Both the position numbers and the translations under genes were made by a program. The notes under the pieces were generated by a model that was not told where the DNA came from, ran no database searches, and was given only the letters and a program-made list of their open reading frames with translations. DNA of 64,000 nt, from positions 34,148-98,147 of the forward strand of contig MPNW01000507.1 of the NCBI GenBank assembly GCA_011800805.1, read 5' to 3'. How positions within the stretch are numbered: position 1 is the first letter of the stretch; every line of letters begins with the position of its first letter. Below, piece by piece: positions 1 to 13,170 of the stretch. Origin of the DNA: Hirudo medicinalis. Taxonomy: Eukaryota > Annelida > Clitellata > Hirudinida > Hirudinidae.

Positions 1-63
1 TTTCATAAAAACGTTGTGTTTAGATATTTTGATTCAAGCTTTTTTTTCAAATTATTAACCAAG

Positions 64-1629
<1,566 letters not shown>

Positions 1630-1704
1630 TGTACGTAACCCTAAAGGAGACTTGTTATCTTTCTTGTTATAAATTATTTTTATAAATAATTCCCTGATAC
1701 AACT

Positions 1705-1710
1705 AATAAA
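1705..1710 (+). other. Polyadenylation signal AATAAA for the YY1-like gene
   Basis: A canonical AATAAA lies 76 bases after the stop codon on the same strand, a usual spacing for a 3' end. Confidence 0.5.
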
Positions 1711-3174
1711 CACTCCTTTGAAGAAGATTTTCTTAAATAATTAGGTCATGGCCCGAATTCGATGTCAAGATAGAAATGGATGAAATGTGAGGTGGACAAG
1801 ACGCTATCTAGTTAGTGACATGATGCTTATCAGTCCAAATATTCTGATTAAAAATTAAGATAAACATAAATTCGCCGGCCGTCGCGCATCCATCCGGTCA
1901 TACACCAATGACTTTGTATTTTGCAGAATTTTGGACTAAAACTCTTCAAAAAGTTAAGTTTAATCGTACATATGCATGGCCTTATTTCCGAAAGAATTCG
2001 TCAAAGCCAAGACAAGCTAAAAGGGAGTCATTTTGTTAACTGGGGGGGAAACGTTGAATATTTGTATTAAAATCTTCTGATGAACATTGGTAAAAGAAAT
2101 GTACTTGTTGTAATCTGACGTCAAAAAAGACTTTGGAAGTGGCAGAAAGGATTTCGCGTCTCGAGAAGCCATAGTTCCAGAATGAAATTTTTTCTCGTTG
2201 CCTCATTAAACCGAAACTAGTCTCGACCTTGTTGATCGCGAAATCTCGACACGACGACAAGTTTAGCGACGTACTCCAAAGTTTTTATTCAAAGAAATCG
2301 ATTAGGCAATTCATATTTCGTTATACAAATCGATTGGATCGAAAACGTTAAATCAGGAAGCAACCAGATGATTCACTTTAAGCTCGTTATGATTCTAAGC
2401 CTGCATCCGAGAAAATCACTGCGACACACAATAATTTACAGATCTACGAAGTGCGCATCGGTAACCACGAGTAAGATCGACGAGGTAAGCAGTACAAGCG
2501 ATTAGATGCAAAATGTAGTACCAGGCGGGTCCTTGCGACCTCAGCAAGCCGACGAACCGATCCGATGTGGGGTTAGGTGTCAGAATTAACTGGGTGGACG
2601 AGTCCTCTCGAAATGTATTATGCCAATATTTCAATGTGAGATGATGTCGACGCACAAGGTTTTATCATGTTTGAATGTTTGGATTTGAGATGAGATGTTA
2701 CAATTCGAATGAAGTTGTCGCTCCCTTCCTATGTGCAAATGAAGGGAGGTGGCTAAAGCTTTTGAGGAGAGCATCCTTGTATCACTACATCTAGCAATAA
2801 ATTACTGTAACACTGAACTGTACAACGGGCAGGTATGACAACGTTAAAGCCTTTAATACTATGCAAGTATGATCACAAAGTTCAACGCCAAGCATCGTCG
2901 CCTTTGGCCTTAGCATCAAGAATCAACGCTCTCCTATGCTGAAATGTCTTAAATATCACAAGATGTCTGAAAAGCAACCAATACCTCAGAGCGATGGAGA
3001 ACGACGAGAAGGATACGACCGACAGAAACGTCCGACCTTCTGCAAACTGAAACTATTTACACTCGAATGGATTTCTGAACTGTAAGATCAACCGTGAAAA
3101 TAACAGAAAGCGTCTTTGATTATGAAACGCAAATAATTATTGCCCTTGCTGGCGATGCCATTCCGTCCGGCTTC
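1711..3174. other. Intergenic stretch between YY1-like 3' end and WNK stop, probably WNK 3' UTR
   Basis: I see no convincing coding exon on either strand. The minus strand should hold the WNK 3' UTR; the first clear minus-strand AATAAA is at 2284-2289, about 890 bases past the WNK stop, so the UTR would be long. Base composition is balanced and no tandem repeat stands out. Confidence 0.4.
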
Positions 3175-6100
3175 TCACGAGGGATCTGGGAGGGACATTT
3201 GGCCTCCATCGTGGGGCTGCTGGGAGGAACAGGGCTGGGAATTTATCGCAGAGAACTGCTGAAGCAATTGAATGACGTTGGCTGGGAGCTGCTGTATGCC
3301 TGCATCACCCTGGAGTAACTGCTGTGCAGGTTGGTTCAGATCGATCCCGACCATCATTGCCCCCAAATTGGGTTGTTGCATTAGTTGCTGAGCTGGGTGG
3401 CTCTGGAGTAACTGCTGTTGTTGCTGTTGTTGTTGTTGTTGTTGTTGTTGTTGCTGGGGTTGTTGAAGTTGTTGCAGTTGCTGCATTAGTATCTGCTGCA
3501 ACTGGAGATTTGTCTGTGGCTGCACCATTGCCATGGGAGTCTGAGGAGATTGTTGATACATCAATTGTTGGGGAGCATGTACTGTCTGTTGCTGTTGCAT
3601 TAGTTGTTGGATCTGCTGGGGCTGCTGTGCCTGCATGGCGATGGTCTGATATTGTACCGAAGGATTCTGAGACGTGGGGGCAAAGGTCATTGTGGGCTTG
3701 GCCAAAGGAACTGTTGCACACATGGAAGCCACCGATGACGCACCCAGCTGAGCTTGAAGCTGCTGCAATTGTTGAATGGTGATAGAATCGTTGGTCATAT
3801 TTTGAGATGTTTGAGAGGAGGGCAGCTGTTGCTGGGACTTGTTTTGTGAAGTCTCCTGTGACATTTGATGTTGCATCTGCTCTGCTTTCTGTTGCTGCTG
3901 TTGAACCTGTTGCAATTGCTGCTGCAATTGTTGCAATTGTTGCTGGAACTGGAATTGATCTTGGCTGTTCTGGAGATTCTGAACGTTTTGCAACTGCTGG
4001 ATGGGCTTGGCAGGAATCATCTGTGGTTGCTGAAGATGAGTCGGGAGTTGTTGCATTTGGGAAGTCTGCGACAGGTGTTGAGGATGAATTTGCTGTGGTT
4101 GAACTGGTACAGGTTTTTGAATGCTTCCCTGCTCCTGGGCAATCTGCTGATGCATGATGGGAAGAACGGTGAAGTTGTTCTGATGTGCAAACAAAGACTG
4201 CTGCTGGGGCAAAACAGGGGCAGTCTGGGGAGGCATCTGAGAAGACTGTTGGTATGCCTGTTGCAGTTGAGGGATTGTCAATGATTTTGGAGGAGCAGTG
4301 CTATGTTGTTGGACTCCAGACATGCTCTGGGGAAGTGCCTGTTGAGGCATTGTTCCAGATTGTTGCTGGTGAACAAGTGGCTGCAGCTGTTGCATCAATT
4401 GACTACTATATGACTGGATGCTCGCATCTTGTGCTTGTTGATTGGCTTGCATATTCAGAGTCTGCAGCATGGCTATGACCTGTTCGAGCTGCTGGGCAAG
4501 TTGAGCATTGATAGTCTGCTGATTACTTGCTGGCTGGCCTTCAGTTTGGTGGCTCTCCTTGGCAACTTGCTGAGGCAGAGTCTGCAGTCCCACATCAGAT
4601 GGCTGATTGGAAGATGGCTGGATTCCAGAAGATTGTTGGATCATCTGTTGAGACTGGAGTTGAACCACAGGTTGTTGCTGTTGTTGTTGTTGTTGTTGTT
4701 GCTGTTGTTGTTGCTGCTGCTGCTGCTGCTGTTGTTGTTGTTGATTCATAAGGTTCTGTTGGGCCTGCTGAGAGTAGGCCTGATGAATATTCATTTGTTG
4801 CTGATGTTGGTGCAGATTGCTAGCTTGCACAGGTTGCTGGGAAAGCAGTTGAGAGATTTGATTGAGAAGAAGAGAGGATAGTTGCTGTTGCTGTTGAAGT
4901 TGTTGCTGAGCAGGGGGCACGACCGGCTGAACCTGCTGTGATTGTAAGTAGTTGGTCTGCTGTGCCATCATGTTGGTCAAATGTTGGAGCTGCTGTCCGA
5001 TCAAATCGGGAGAAGGAGTCGGATGCATGGGAGGTAAAGATGCACCAGCAGGTTGATTTACAAGTTGAGAAATAAGAGCCTCGAGATTTGCTTTGAACAA
5101 CTGTTGTTGTTGCAGTTGTTGTGCGGCTCCAACATTTCTGCTCTGACAGTCTGCAACCCAAGCCTGAGTCTGATATCCTCCGAGAAGGCCGAGCAGTTTC
5201 TGATATTCGGAGAGGGTCTGAGCATTTCCGACAGGAGTGAGTGGCGTCTGCAAGTGACCAAGCAATGAACTCAAGTCTTCCATAGATTTGCTTGACTGGT
5301 GTACTGCAACTGGATTCGGCACACATCTGGAGAGGAGGGCCTGATCCAGCGGCAAGTTTTCATCTAGTGTGAACAAAGGGGTGTGTTGCCCTTGGAGATT
5401 GAGCGAGTTCCCCATCTCGCTGGACTGGCTCGCTTGGAGGAGTGCAATCAGCTCCGGCAGGAGGGGCACGGGAATCGTCTGGTGCTGCAACTGCTGATAG
5501 AGTTGGAGATATTCCTCTTGCAGCTTCTTGATCTGAAGTAACTTCATGATGAGTTGCAACTGTTCTGGAGTGTACGTTGCGTTGAACAACGACGCAAACT
5601 GAGGCGAGAGGATGCCCGATTGGTTCTGCGGCGTTGGCGAAAGGGCACCGGTTTGAGGAGCACGAACTTGAGGGGGCAGAGATTGCGTGTAAAATTCCTG
5701 CGGTCGAACGCCAGACGCTTGAAGCTGGCTCAAGTGCTGGGATAAGTTGGGCAGCTGGCCTAAGCCCTGTAAATGAGTGAGATATCTCGTGGAGTGGTCG
5801 GCCGAGCCGGCGGACTGCTCCTGCATAGACCTCTGGTGTTGGAATGCTCTACTTAGACCCATCGTGGCTTCTGGTTGTTGCAGTGGATCCAATGAGACTG
5901 GTGAAGATCTCATGCCCTGGGCAAGGTGAGGAAACATCTCCATCAGTTGGAGCAACTTCATGTTCTGGCTGAAGTAATTCGAAGGTTGTTGCTGTTGCTG
6001 GAGGCTCATTCTCGACGAGGTGTTGAGCAGTTGCTGTGGAGAACCTGGAAATATCGAGCTCTTGGTCGTCTGCTTGGTGAGAGAGAGGTGAGTCATCGAC

Positions 6101-9100
6101 GGCATCCCTCCGGCCATGCTTTCTTGGATTTTCGAGAAGACGGCAATAAGATCCGGCTTCAGGTTAGCTTGGATGATTTCATTCTGCTGCTCCTCCAACT
6201 GTTGAAGGTCCTGAGCATGAGGATTGGCAATGCTGGTCTCAGAGGAATGTTCCGTGCCCTCTGCCGCCGTCATCGTGGGATTCAAGAGGGCATCGACTGA
6301 CTGCTTCCTTTTAATGACCTGGATGGTCTTGGGAGATGCAGTCATCTCACTTCTCTGTCCGCTCTGAGGATTTGCACTCTTCAGACTTTGTGAACGCTTC
6401 AGGTTTGGACTTAAGGATCCAACGTTATTCATGGGCAGTTTGGAGTCGGACACCAAGGCCCTTCCGTCGTCGGCAGCTTTCGCGTCCAGCATCGAACACT
6501 CCTCCAAATGCTTGGCTTTGACTTCTTGAAGTTCCTGCTCATGCCTCTGAGAGAGGCTTAAACATGCCTCCTCCATCTCGTTTTGTTTTGCCTCGGCCGA
6601 TTCCACTCCGTCCAATGACTGATCTTCCTTAGACTGGGGCGATTCCATCTGGGATGTCGTGGTCACTTCGAACCTACCCTTCTTTGCCTTGACAATTTTG
6701 GAAGAGTCTTGATCGGTTTTATCCGACGAAGCTTGAAAAGAAATTGGCGTTCCCTCGATCGAAGATTCACTGGCACTCTTGATCGGATCATTCTTTGTCC
6801 TCGAAACCACAAATCTCTTCTTCTTCAGTGAGGGTGTACTTTGAAGCTCGTAGACTGCCTGCTTGTCAGAATTTGACGAATCGGCTTCTGTTGTTCCCAA
6901 TTTATCCGACGGCTGGTCGGACATGCTCGAAGATACCGGAACGTCTTGTGCGGTGCCGGGGATTTGTGCCGACGCAGTCGCGGGATGAACGACTGGACTC
7001 GACTGCTGAAGACTGTCTGGAGTGGCAGAATTTCCGAGCTGTACCAGAGAGGCGACTCCTCCGGCAGATTTTGGCCAGGCAATGTGCCCGGGAAGAGAAT
7101 TTCCTGACGGAGAATGGGCTGCGAAGTTCTGAGGCGGCAATCCTTTCTTGGGATTGATCCGAAGCTTCTCGATCAACTGTTGCTCCAAGTCTGATAAATC
7201 AGGATGCTGATTGTGTCCAGGTCTCTGGACCTTCTTCCTCCCAGGAGGAGTGGATGCCTGCAAGTTCTCCTCCTCTGATGGGAATTTGCTAGGAATCTGA
7301 CCCAGGGAGAACTGCCGCTCCTCCAACCTAGAGGATTCCGAACCTGCCTGATATTCCCCTTTATAATGCCTCTGGTAGCCCTGCTGGCCGAGAACCCACT
7401 GAGCGAGCAGGGCCTGCTGTTTATCTTGGTTCAGCATATTAGAAAGCTGTTTGATTTGTGCATTAATGCTGACCGGATAGATGGATGGCACGGGACCCAT
7501 TTGCATAAATGGCAAGTAATCATTTCCAGGTAAGTTGTTTGGTGCTTGAACTGCATAAATGTTCTGCTGTGGAACAAACTTTCCAAACTCCTGCTGATGA
7601 GGAGGCAGAGTTTTAGGAGCAAAAAAATTCACCTTTGAAATTCCAGATTGAGGCTGCTGTTGCTGCTGAGTCAAACACTGGAATTGGGCCAGTTGTGTCA
7701 GACTGGAGATCATCTCATCACTGGGCATTTGTCCCAGAGATGGTGATTGTAGGTTGAGTGAGGAGAAGTTCATGAAAGCACTATTACTCCTTGAGTCTCT
7801 CACTTCTGGCATGGGCTGCAAAGGATTCAAGAGCGACGGGGGGTTCGCTGTGGCGCCCTTTTGCAGTGCCGCCGACTGCTCCCGAGGTTGCTGAGAAGTT
7901 GGAAAAGTTTGGGACAACAAGTCGATGTCTTTCGGGGGAGGTCGGTCGGTCGTTTTGCTCGGGGGTGGAGAAGCTTGCGCCACGGAGGACTGAGGCGGAA
8001 CCTGGCTCGCAGTGGAAGTCATTTGGGGCAGTTTTTGAACGACAGGTTGCTGATGCTGTGTTTGTTGTTGGATGATCGGCTGTTGCGTTTGTTGGGCAGT
8101 TGTGGTTTGCTGAAGTTTCTGGATCTGTTCTTGTTGCTGGTGCAGTTGCTGCACGAGTTGATCTTGCTGCTGTGCCTGAAGAGCATTGACTGCTTCTTGA
8201 GAAGGCTGTTTGCCGTGGAGCTCGGACGTCCCAGCTGCCGACTCGATCTTGGGTTTCGATTCCACTTTCGGGGTGTCTATCTTCGCTCCGGGCAAGTTCG
8301 TTAACTGGCCAAGCTTTAGTTTGAGATTCTCAAAATCCTTGACGTCGCATTTCTGCTTCGACGCTGCCGTCGTGACGACCGGTTGGTGTTGAGCGGTGGC
8401 ATTGAGCGACACCGGAATGCCCTGGTTCTGGGGAAGAACCGATTGAACGGGGTGATGACTAGGTGCGGCCACGGTGGGTTGAGTCGACGAAGGTGAATGG
8501 TTAGGGGGTGGTTGAGTCAGGGCAGAGGTGGTCGCAGTTGTAGTGCCGGAAGTCGTGCAGACCGTCGAACCAGGAGCGGCACCGTTAGAAACGGTCGGAT
8601 TCGTCGTGCCGACGGTAGCCACGGTGGTGCTGGTGGCGGTTGATGCGGTCATTCCATTAGAAGCAGTCGTTTTGGCTGTTTCATTTTCTGCTTTGTTAGG
8701 GATAGGTTTTGTAGCCTCAGCTTTCGAGTCTTTAAGAATATTTTGTTGTTCTTGAGATTTTTGTTTCGACGAGTCTGCACTTTCAGGGACTGGTTTCTGC
8801 ACATTAAGAAAAATAAAATTATTACATCACAAACGTATCCGAGTTATTCTGAAATACGCAAAATAAAAAAATAAAAAAATTACCATGCAATGCCACGTCT
8901 TTTGACGAAAACGTAACATTGAAACAAAATCGATAAAGAATAAATTGAACCAAATCATAGATCTCGACGAAATCTGACAACCTGATGGTTGTTGACGGAA
9001 ATGACCGACGACCTCCTAGATTCGTCCGGACTTCCGACGGGCGTGTAGTAGAACTCCGCGTCGCTCGAATGTTCCGTGGCGATGCTGGCAGCCGAACCGC

Positions 9101-12100
9101 CTTTCGGCATCGGAGGGGGTTGCCGGCCCTCTTGCTGGCCTGCGGTGGCTTTAGGAGGCGAAACTTCGATCGGTTCCTTGGCGACGGATTGTTGCAACGG
9201 CTGTTGATTCGTCGTTTGGGTTTCCGCCGTTTGCTGAGTAGGAGTGGGCGTCGGAGGCTGGGCGTCCGTCTCTGCCGACTCTGCCTCGGTGCCCGAGGAT
9301 TTCATCTCCCCGTCGCACTCCAGGTCGTCGTCTTTCTTGCTCTTGATGGCCAGAGCTGCCTGCGGATTGTCTCTGACCAACTGCATGACTTCCAGTAGCT
9401 GTTCTTTGAAGTACTTCAAGTGCTCCTCTGATAGGAACTTTTGATCCAACTGGTTAGGTGGAATGATTATCAAGTTACACGTTATTTCCTTAGACTATTA
9501 AGAGGACTTAAATCTCAATGCCTACCAGATTCTGAGCGATGTCGTCGGGCAGGTCGACATCTCTACTGAACTTGAAGGACACCATGGACTGCCTGCTCGT
9601 CTCCAACAAACAGTGGATGACGTCGCCGTCAGCTTCGAGACTTTGAATCGTAAGTTGAGGCAGGGCCGACCTAAAGCAAGCATCGTACGAGAATGAATAA
9701 AAAAATTTTCATTTGCATTCATCATATTTTTTTCCTCGCGAATCGTTGTCGGGTTTAAAGTCTCTACTTAAACTTTAAACTTAAACCTTCAAACTGCACA
9801 TCAAAAATGTATTGCAACAACGACAAAAACACGTTTATCCACGACGGCCGTCATGAAGTTAATCGTCGAGTTCAACGGCAAAACCTCCACCAACTTCTGT
9901 TCGAACTTCCTCGGCTTCTTCGTCTTCGACTTGTCCCTTTTCTTGGCCTTTTCCGTTCCCCCTGTCGCAGCTCCGGCTTCCTCCCTGATGGAGAGAATTA
10001 TCAGACGAGTGATGGAAATCAATACGTCAAGCAAACAAAGCAAAACAAAGGACACTAACGAATCTTTCATCAGGTTCGCCTCGTCCACATTGGCGGCCGG
10101 CGAAGAGGGCTGAGTCGCTCTGCCGCCGGTCATTGTCGTCGGCGTCGCGTCGCCCTGCTGCTGAAACAAGAAGGCAAAATGGTCTCAATGGTTATTCGTG
10201 GGAGATGATATGTTATTCATCTCCGGGATGTTGTTCTCGTTTGAAACATTTATTTCAATAGAAGAGTAACAACAGCAAATTATTTTATTTATTCTTCTGC
10301 AAACATGAAATGATCACCACCACCATCATCATCACCATCGTCGCCACCATCATCATGGCAGTCGTCACCATCACAACCATCATCATCATCACCATCGCCA
10401 CCATCATCATCAGCATCATCGCCATACAGTGATCACCACCTAGAGGGAACGCTCCATCATTACCAATCAATGGTTTGCCATTGATTGCATTCAATTTGAG
10501 CGCATGTCTCAATTACGCAGAGGACTAGAAATGATTAGGTGATGATGACAAAAGCAGAGTACAGAAATGATGAAAGCCTAGTTGTCATCAGTACATTCCA
10601 ATTGTCGAATGAATGTCGAGAATGTGAGGAGAATCGTTAATTAGAACCTCGCAATTATGATAATTATAATAATTACGAGAGGTAAAAATAGATCAATAGA
10701 GTGACATTGATGCTTCACCTGCTGGGTTCCCGTCGTGACTGCTTGGCTCTCTGCGGCCTGCTGTCCTTGAGCAGCAACCGGCTTGCTCTCGGGAGAGACG
10801 GTCGGGGCCTGATTGGGAGGCTTGTTCTGCGCCCCTGCGGGCTGCGGCTTGGCTGGGGAAGGAGATTCTGCTTGGCACTGGGTGGAACAATTGATGGCCT
10901 GCTTCTCCCCAACTGCGGCAACATTCTCTGCTACTTCTTCGTGAGCAGCTTGAGGCTCGACCGCTTCTTTGATGGCAGCCTCCTTGATGCATCCTCCAGC
11001 TGTCGCCTCCTTAGCGACCATGTCCTTGGCAACGGCGGCTTCCTTGGCAGCGGCTTCCTTGGCTGCAGCTTCCTTAGCAGCTGCTTCCTTGGCTGCAGCC
11101 TCTTTAGCAGCTGCCTCTTTGGCAGCAGCTTCTTTAGCTGCAGCTGCTTCTTTGGCGACAGCTACTCTCTTCCTCTTCACCTCTGCCACTCGGTCGCTGA
11201 TCTGCTTGGAGATGATCTTCACCTCATCTTCGTAGGCGAACCCTGACTTGACCTGAAAAATTAAGAATAAATAAATAGTCGAGTCTGAAATAAGGGTTAT
11301 ACTTTATTAATTAATTAAGCATAATTATTCATTATTATATAATTAATGTAATTATATTTAATATATATATAATATTATATAATTTATTTTTTATATATAT
11401 ATATTTTATATATAATTATTCATTATTATGTAATTAATGATAATTATATAATTATATTTAATACAATATCGTATAATAATTATTATCTCGGTGATCATTA
11501 AATCATTATTATTATTATTATAACGAGGATGCACTGATTTATAATCAGTAATCAATACCATCTCCATGGCAACTTTGTCCGGGTCGTCGGCAGTCATGTT
11601 GTACTCAAACTGGATGACCTCGTTCTCCTTGTGCTGCTGCTTGCGACGTTTGGGATCCACTCGGAGCCAGAAGGCGATGGTGTCGGGGTTCGGGTCGTCC
11701 TTCTTGACCACCTCAACTTTTATACCTGTCTCCTCGCTGAAGAAGTCATGTTGGAGAAGCTCTTTGACGGTGTACCTGGAACGAGATGGAACGGATGGAT
11801 GGATGGAAGGATGCACCATTTGAACTTGTGCCTTCCTTATGTCTGAGATACTACTACTGTGAACCAATAATCATTGCAATGGTTACCAGATATTATTGTT
11901 TTGTTTTTGTGTATATATATATACACGACACGGAGGTGTTTTATTTGCATTGTTTAGAATTAACGTGACAATGACAACTCAATCCTTTCAATAGATCAAC
12001 AATCGACATCTCGAGGTTACCTTTCCCTGCTGACAGATTTGGTACAACCGTCTATGATTTCCTTCATCTCGGGATTCTCGACTTTTTCAAATGCCTCGGG

Positions 12101-12415
12101 TCTCACGCCCTGAAATAAGAAGCATGCACCACGTTGTTTACGAACAGTGAAACAGGTGCTTGTGAATGCTAATGTCCGACTGCAATAATTTTTTTTTTAA
12201 ACTACAATACAAGCAGGATTATGAACAATTAATCCTGCAAACGTAATAGGTTTCATGTTATTAACAACAACAACAACAACAACAACAACAGCGACGACGA
12301 CGACAGCAACAGCAGCAGCAGCAGCAACAAGAATTATAGCAAGATAATATAATACATATTAATAGCAAGATATCATCCAATAACATTAAAGACAAATTCA
12401 TGTAAGAGATTGTAT

Positions 12416-12474
<59 letters not shown>

Positions 12475-13124
12475 TAATAATAATAAAATAGTAGCAGGTT
12501 GAATATGATACACAATATTAATACTAGCTATGAACGCGAAACTCAAATCAATTGGATCCATCTTAAAATCACTCGACAATCAGGATTGGAAGAGATAAGA
12601 AAATACTGGAGGAGGAGGAGGATGGGTATTATAACCGAGTGGAACAGATCTGCTTGTGCTTTTTGAGCTGCTCAATTGGCATGGAAAATCATTGGCTTTG
12701 TTATTTAGAACAGGCCCTCGTACAATAAAAAAAAAACCCATCTTAAGGTAAACATTGTACAGTTAAAGACCTCGATAAAAGTAATAATAATAATAATTAT
12801 TATTAAGTTATTTATTATTATTGTTGTTATTATTATTTATTATTAGTATAATTATTATTATTATATTATTTAATGCTAGTGCCAGTGCAAACATGATAAT
12901 CCTCTTACTAGACAATCAATGCGATTATGTACTTTCGGAATATTGAAACTCTTTTCTTAACTTTTAGATCTTCTGGCAGTTCCACAATCCTACATTCATC
13001 ATCATCATCACCATCACTATCACCCTCATCATTGCCGTCATCGTTATCATCATCATCATCACCATCGCTATCACCCTCATCATTGCCGTCATCGTCGTCG
13101 TCGTCATCATCGTCATCGTCATCG

Positions 13125-13170
<46 letters not shown>

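Larger units (their letters stand above)
3175..8796 (-). other. WNK last coding exon: 1873-residue low-complexity, Gln-rich tail
   Basis: One uninterrupted frame of 5622 bases, entered through the acceptor TGTGCAG just above 8796 in phase 0. It begins Thr/Ala-rich, holds the two RFxV motifs around 6805-6816 and 6664-6675, and then becomes increasingly Gln-rich, with long CAA/CAG-coded runs at about 4672-4745 and 3415-3466. Such prion-like tails in WNKs are reported to support condensation under molecular crowding; that this one does so is inference. Confidence 0.85.

Noticed and set aside
3324..5326. Long plus- and minus-strand frames rich in Leu, Val or Thr overlapping the WNK tail
   Set aside because: They are shadows of the CAA/CAG-rich WNK exon in other frames; the WNK frame is fixed by splice phase and the RFxV motifs.
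10311..10436. Repeats resembling a CRISPR array, here and in other CAT-rich tracts
   Set aside because: Simple trinucleotide repeats without unique spacers, in an animal genome.
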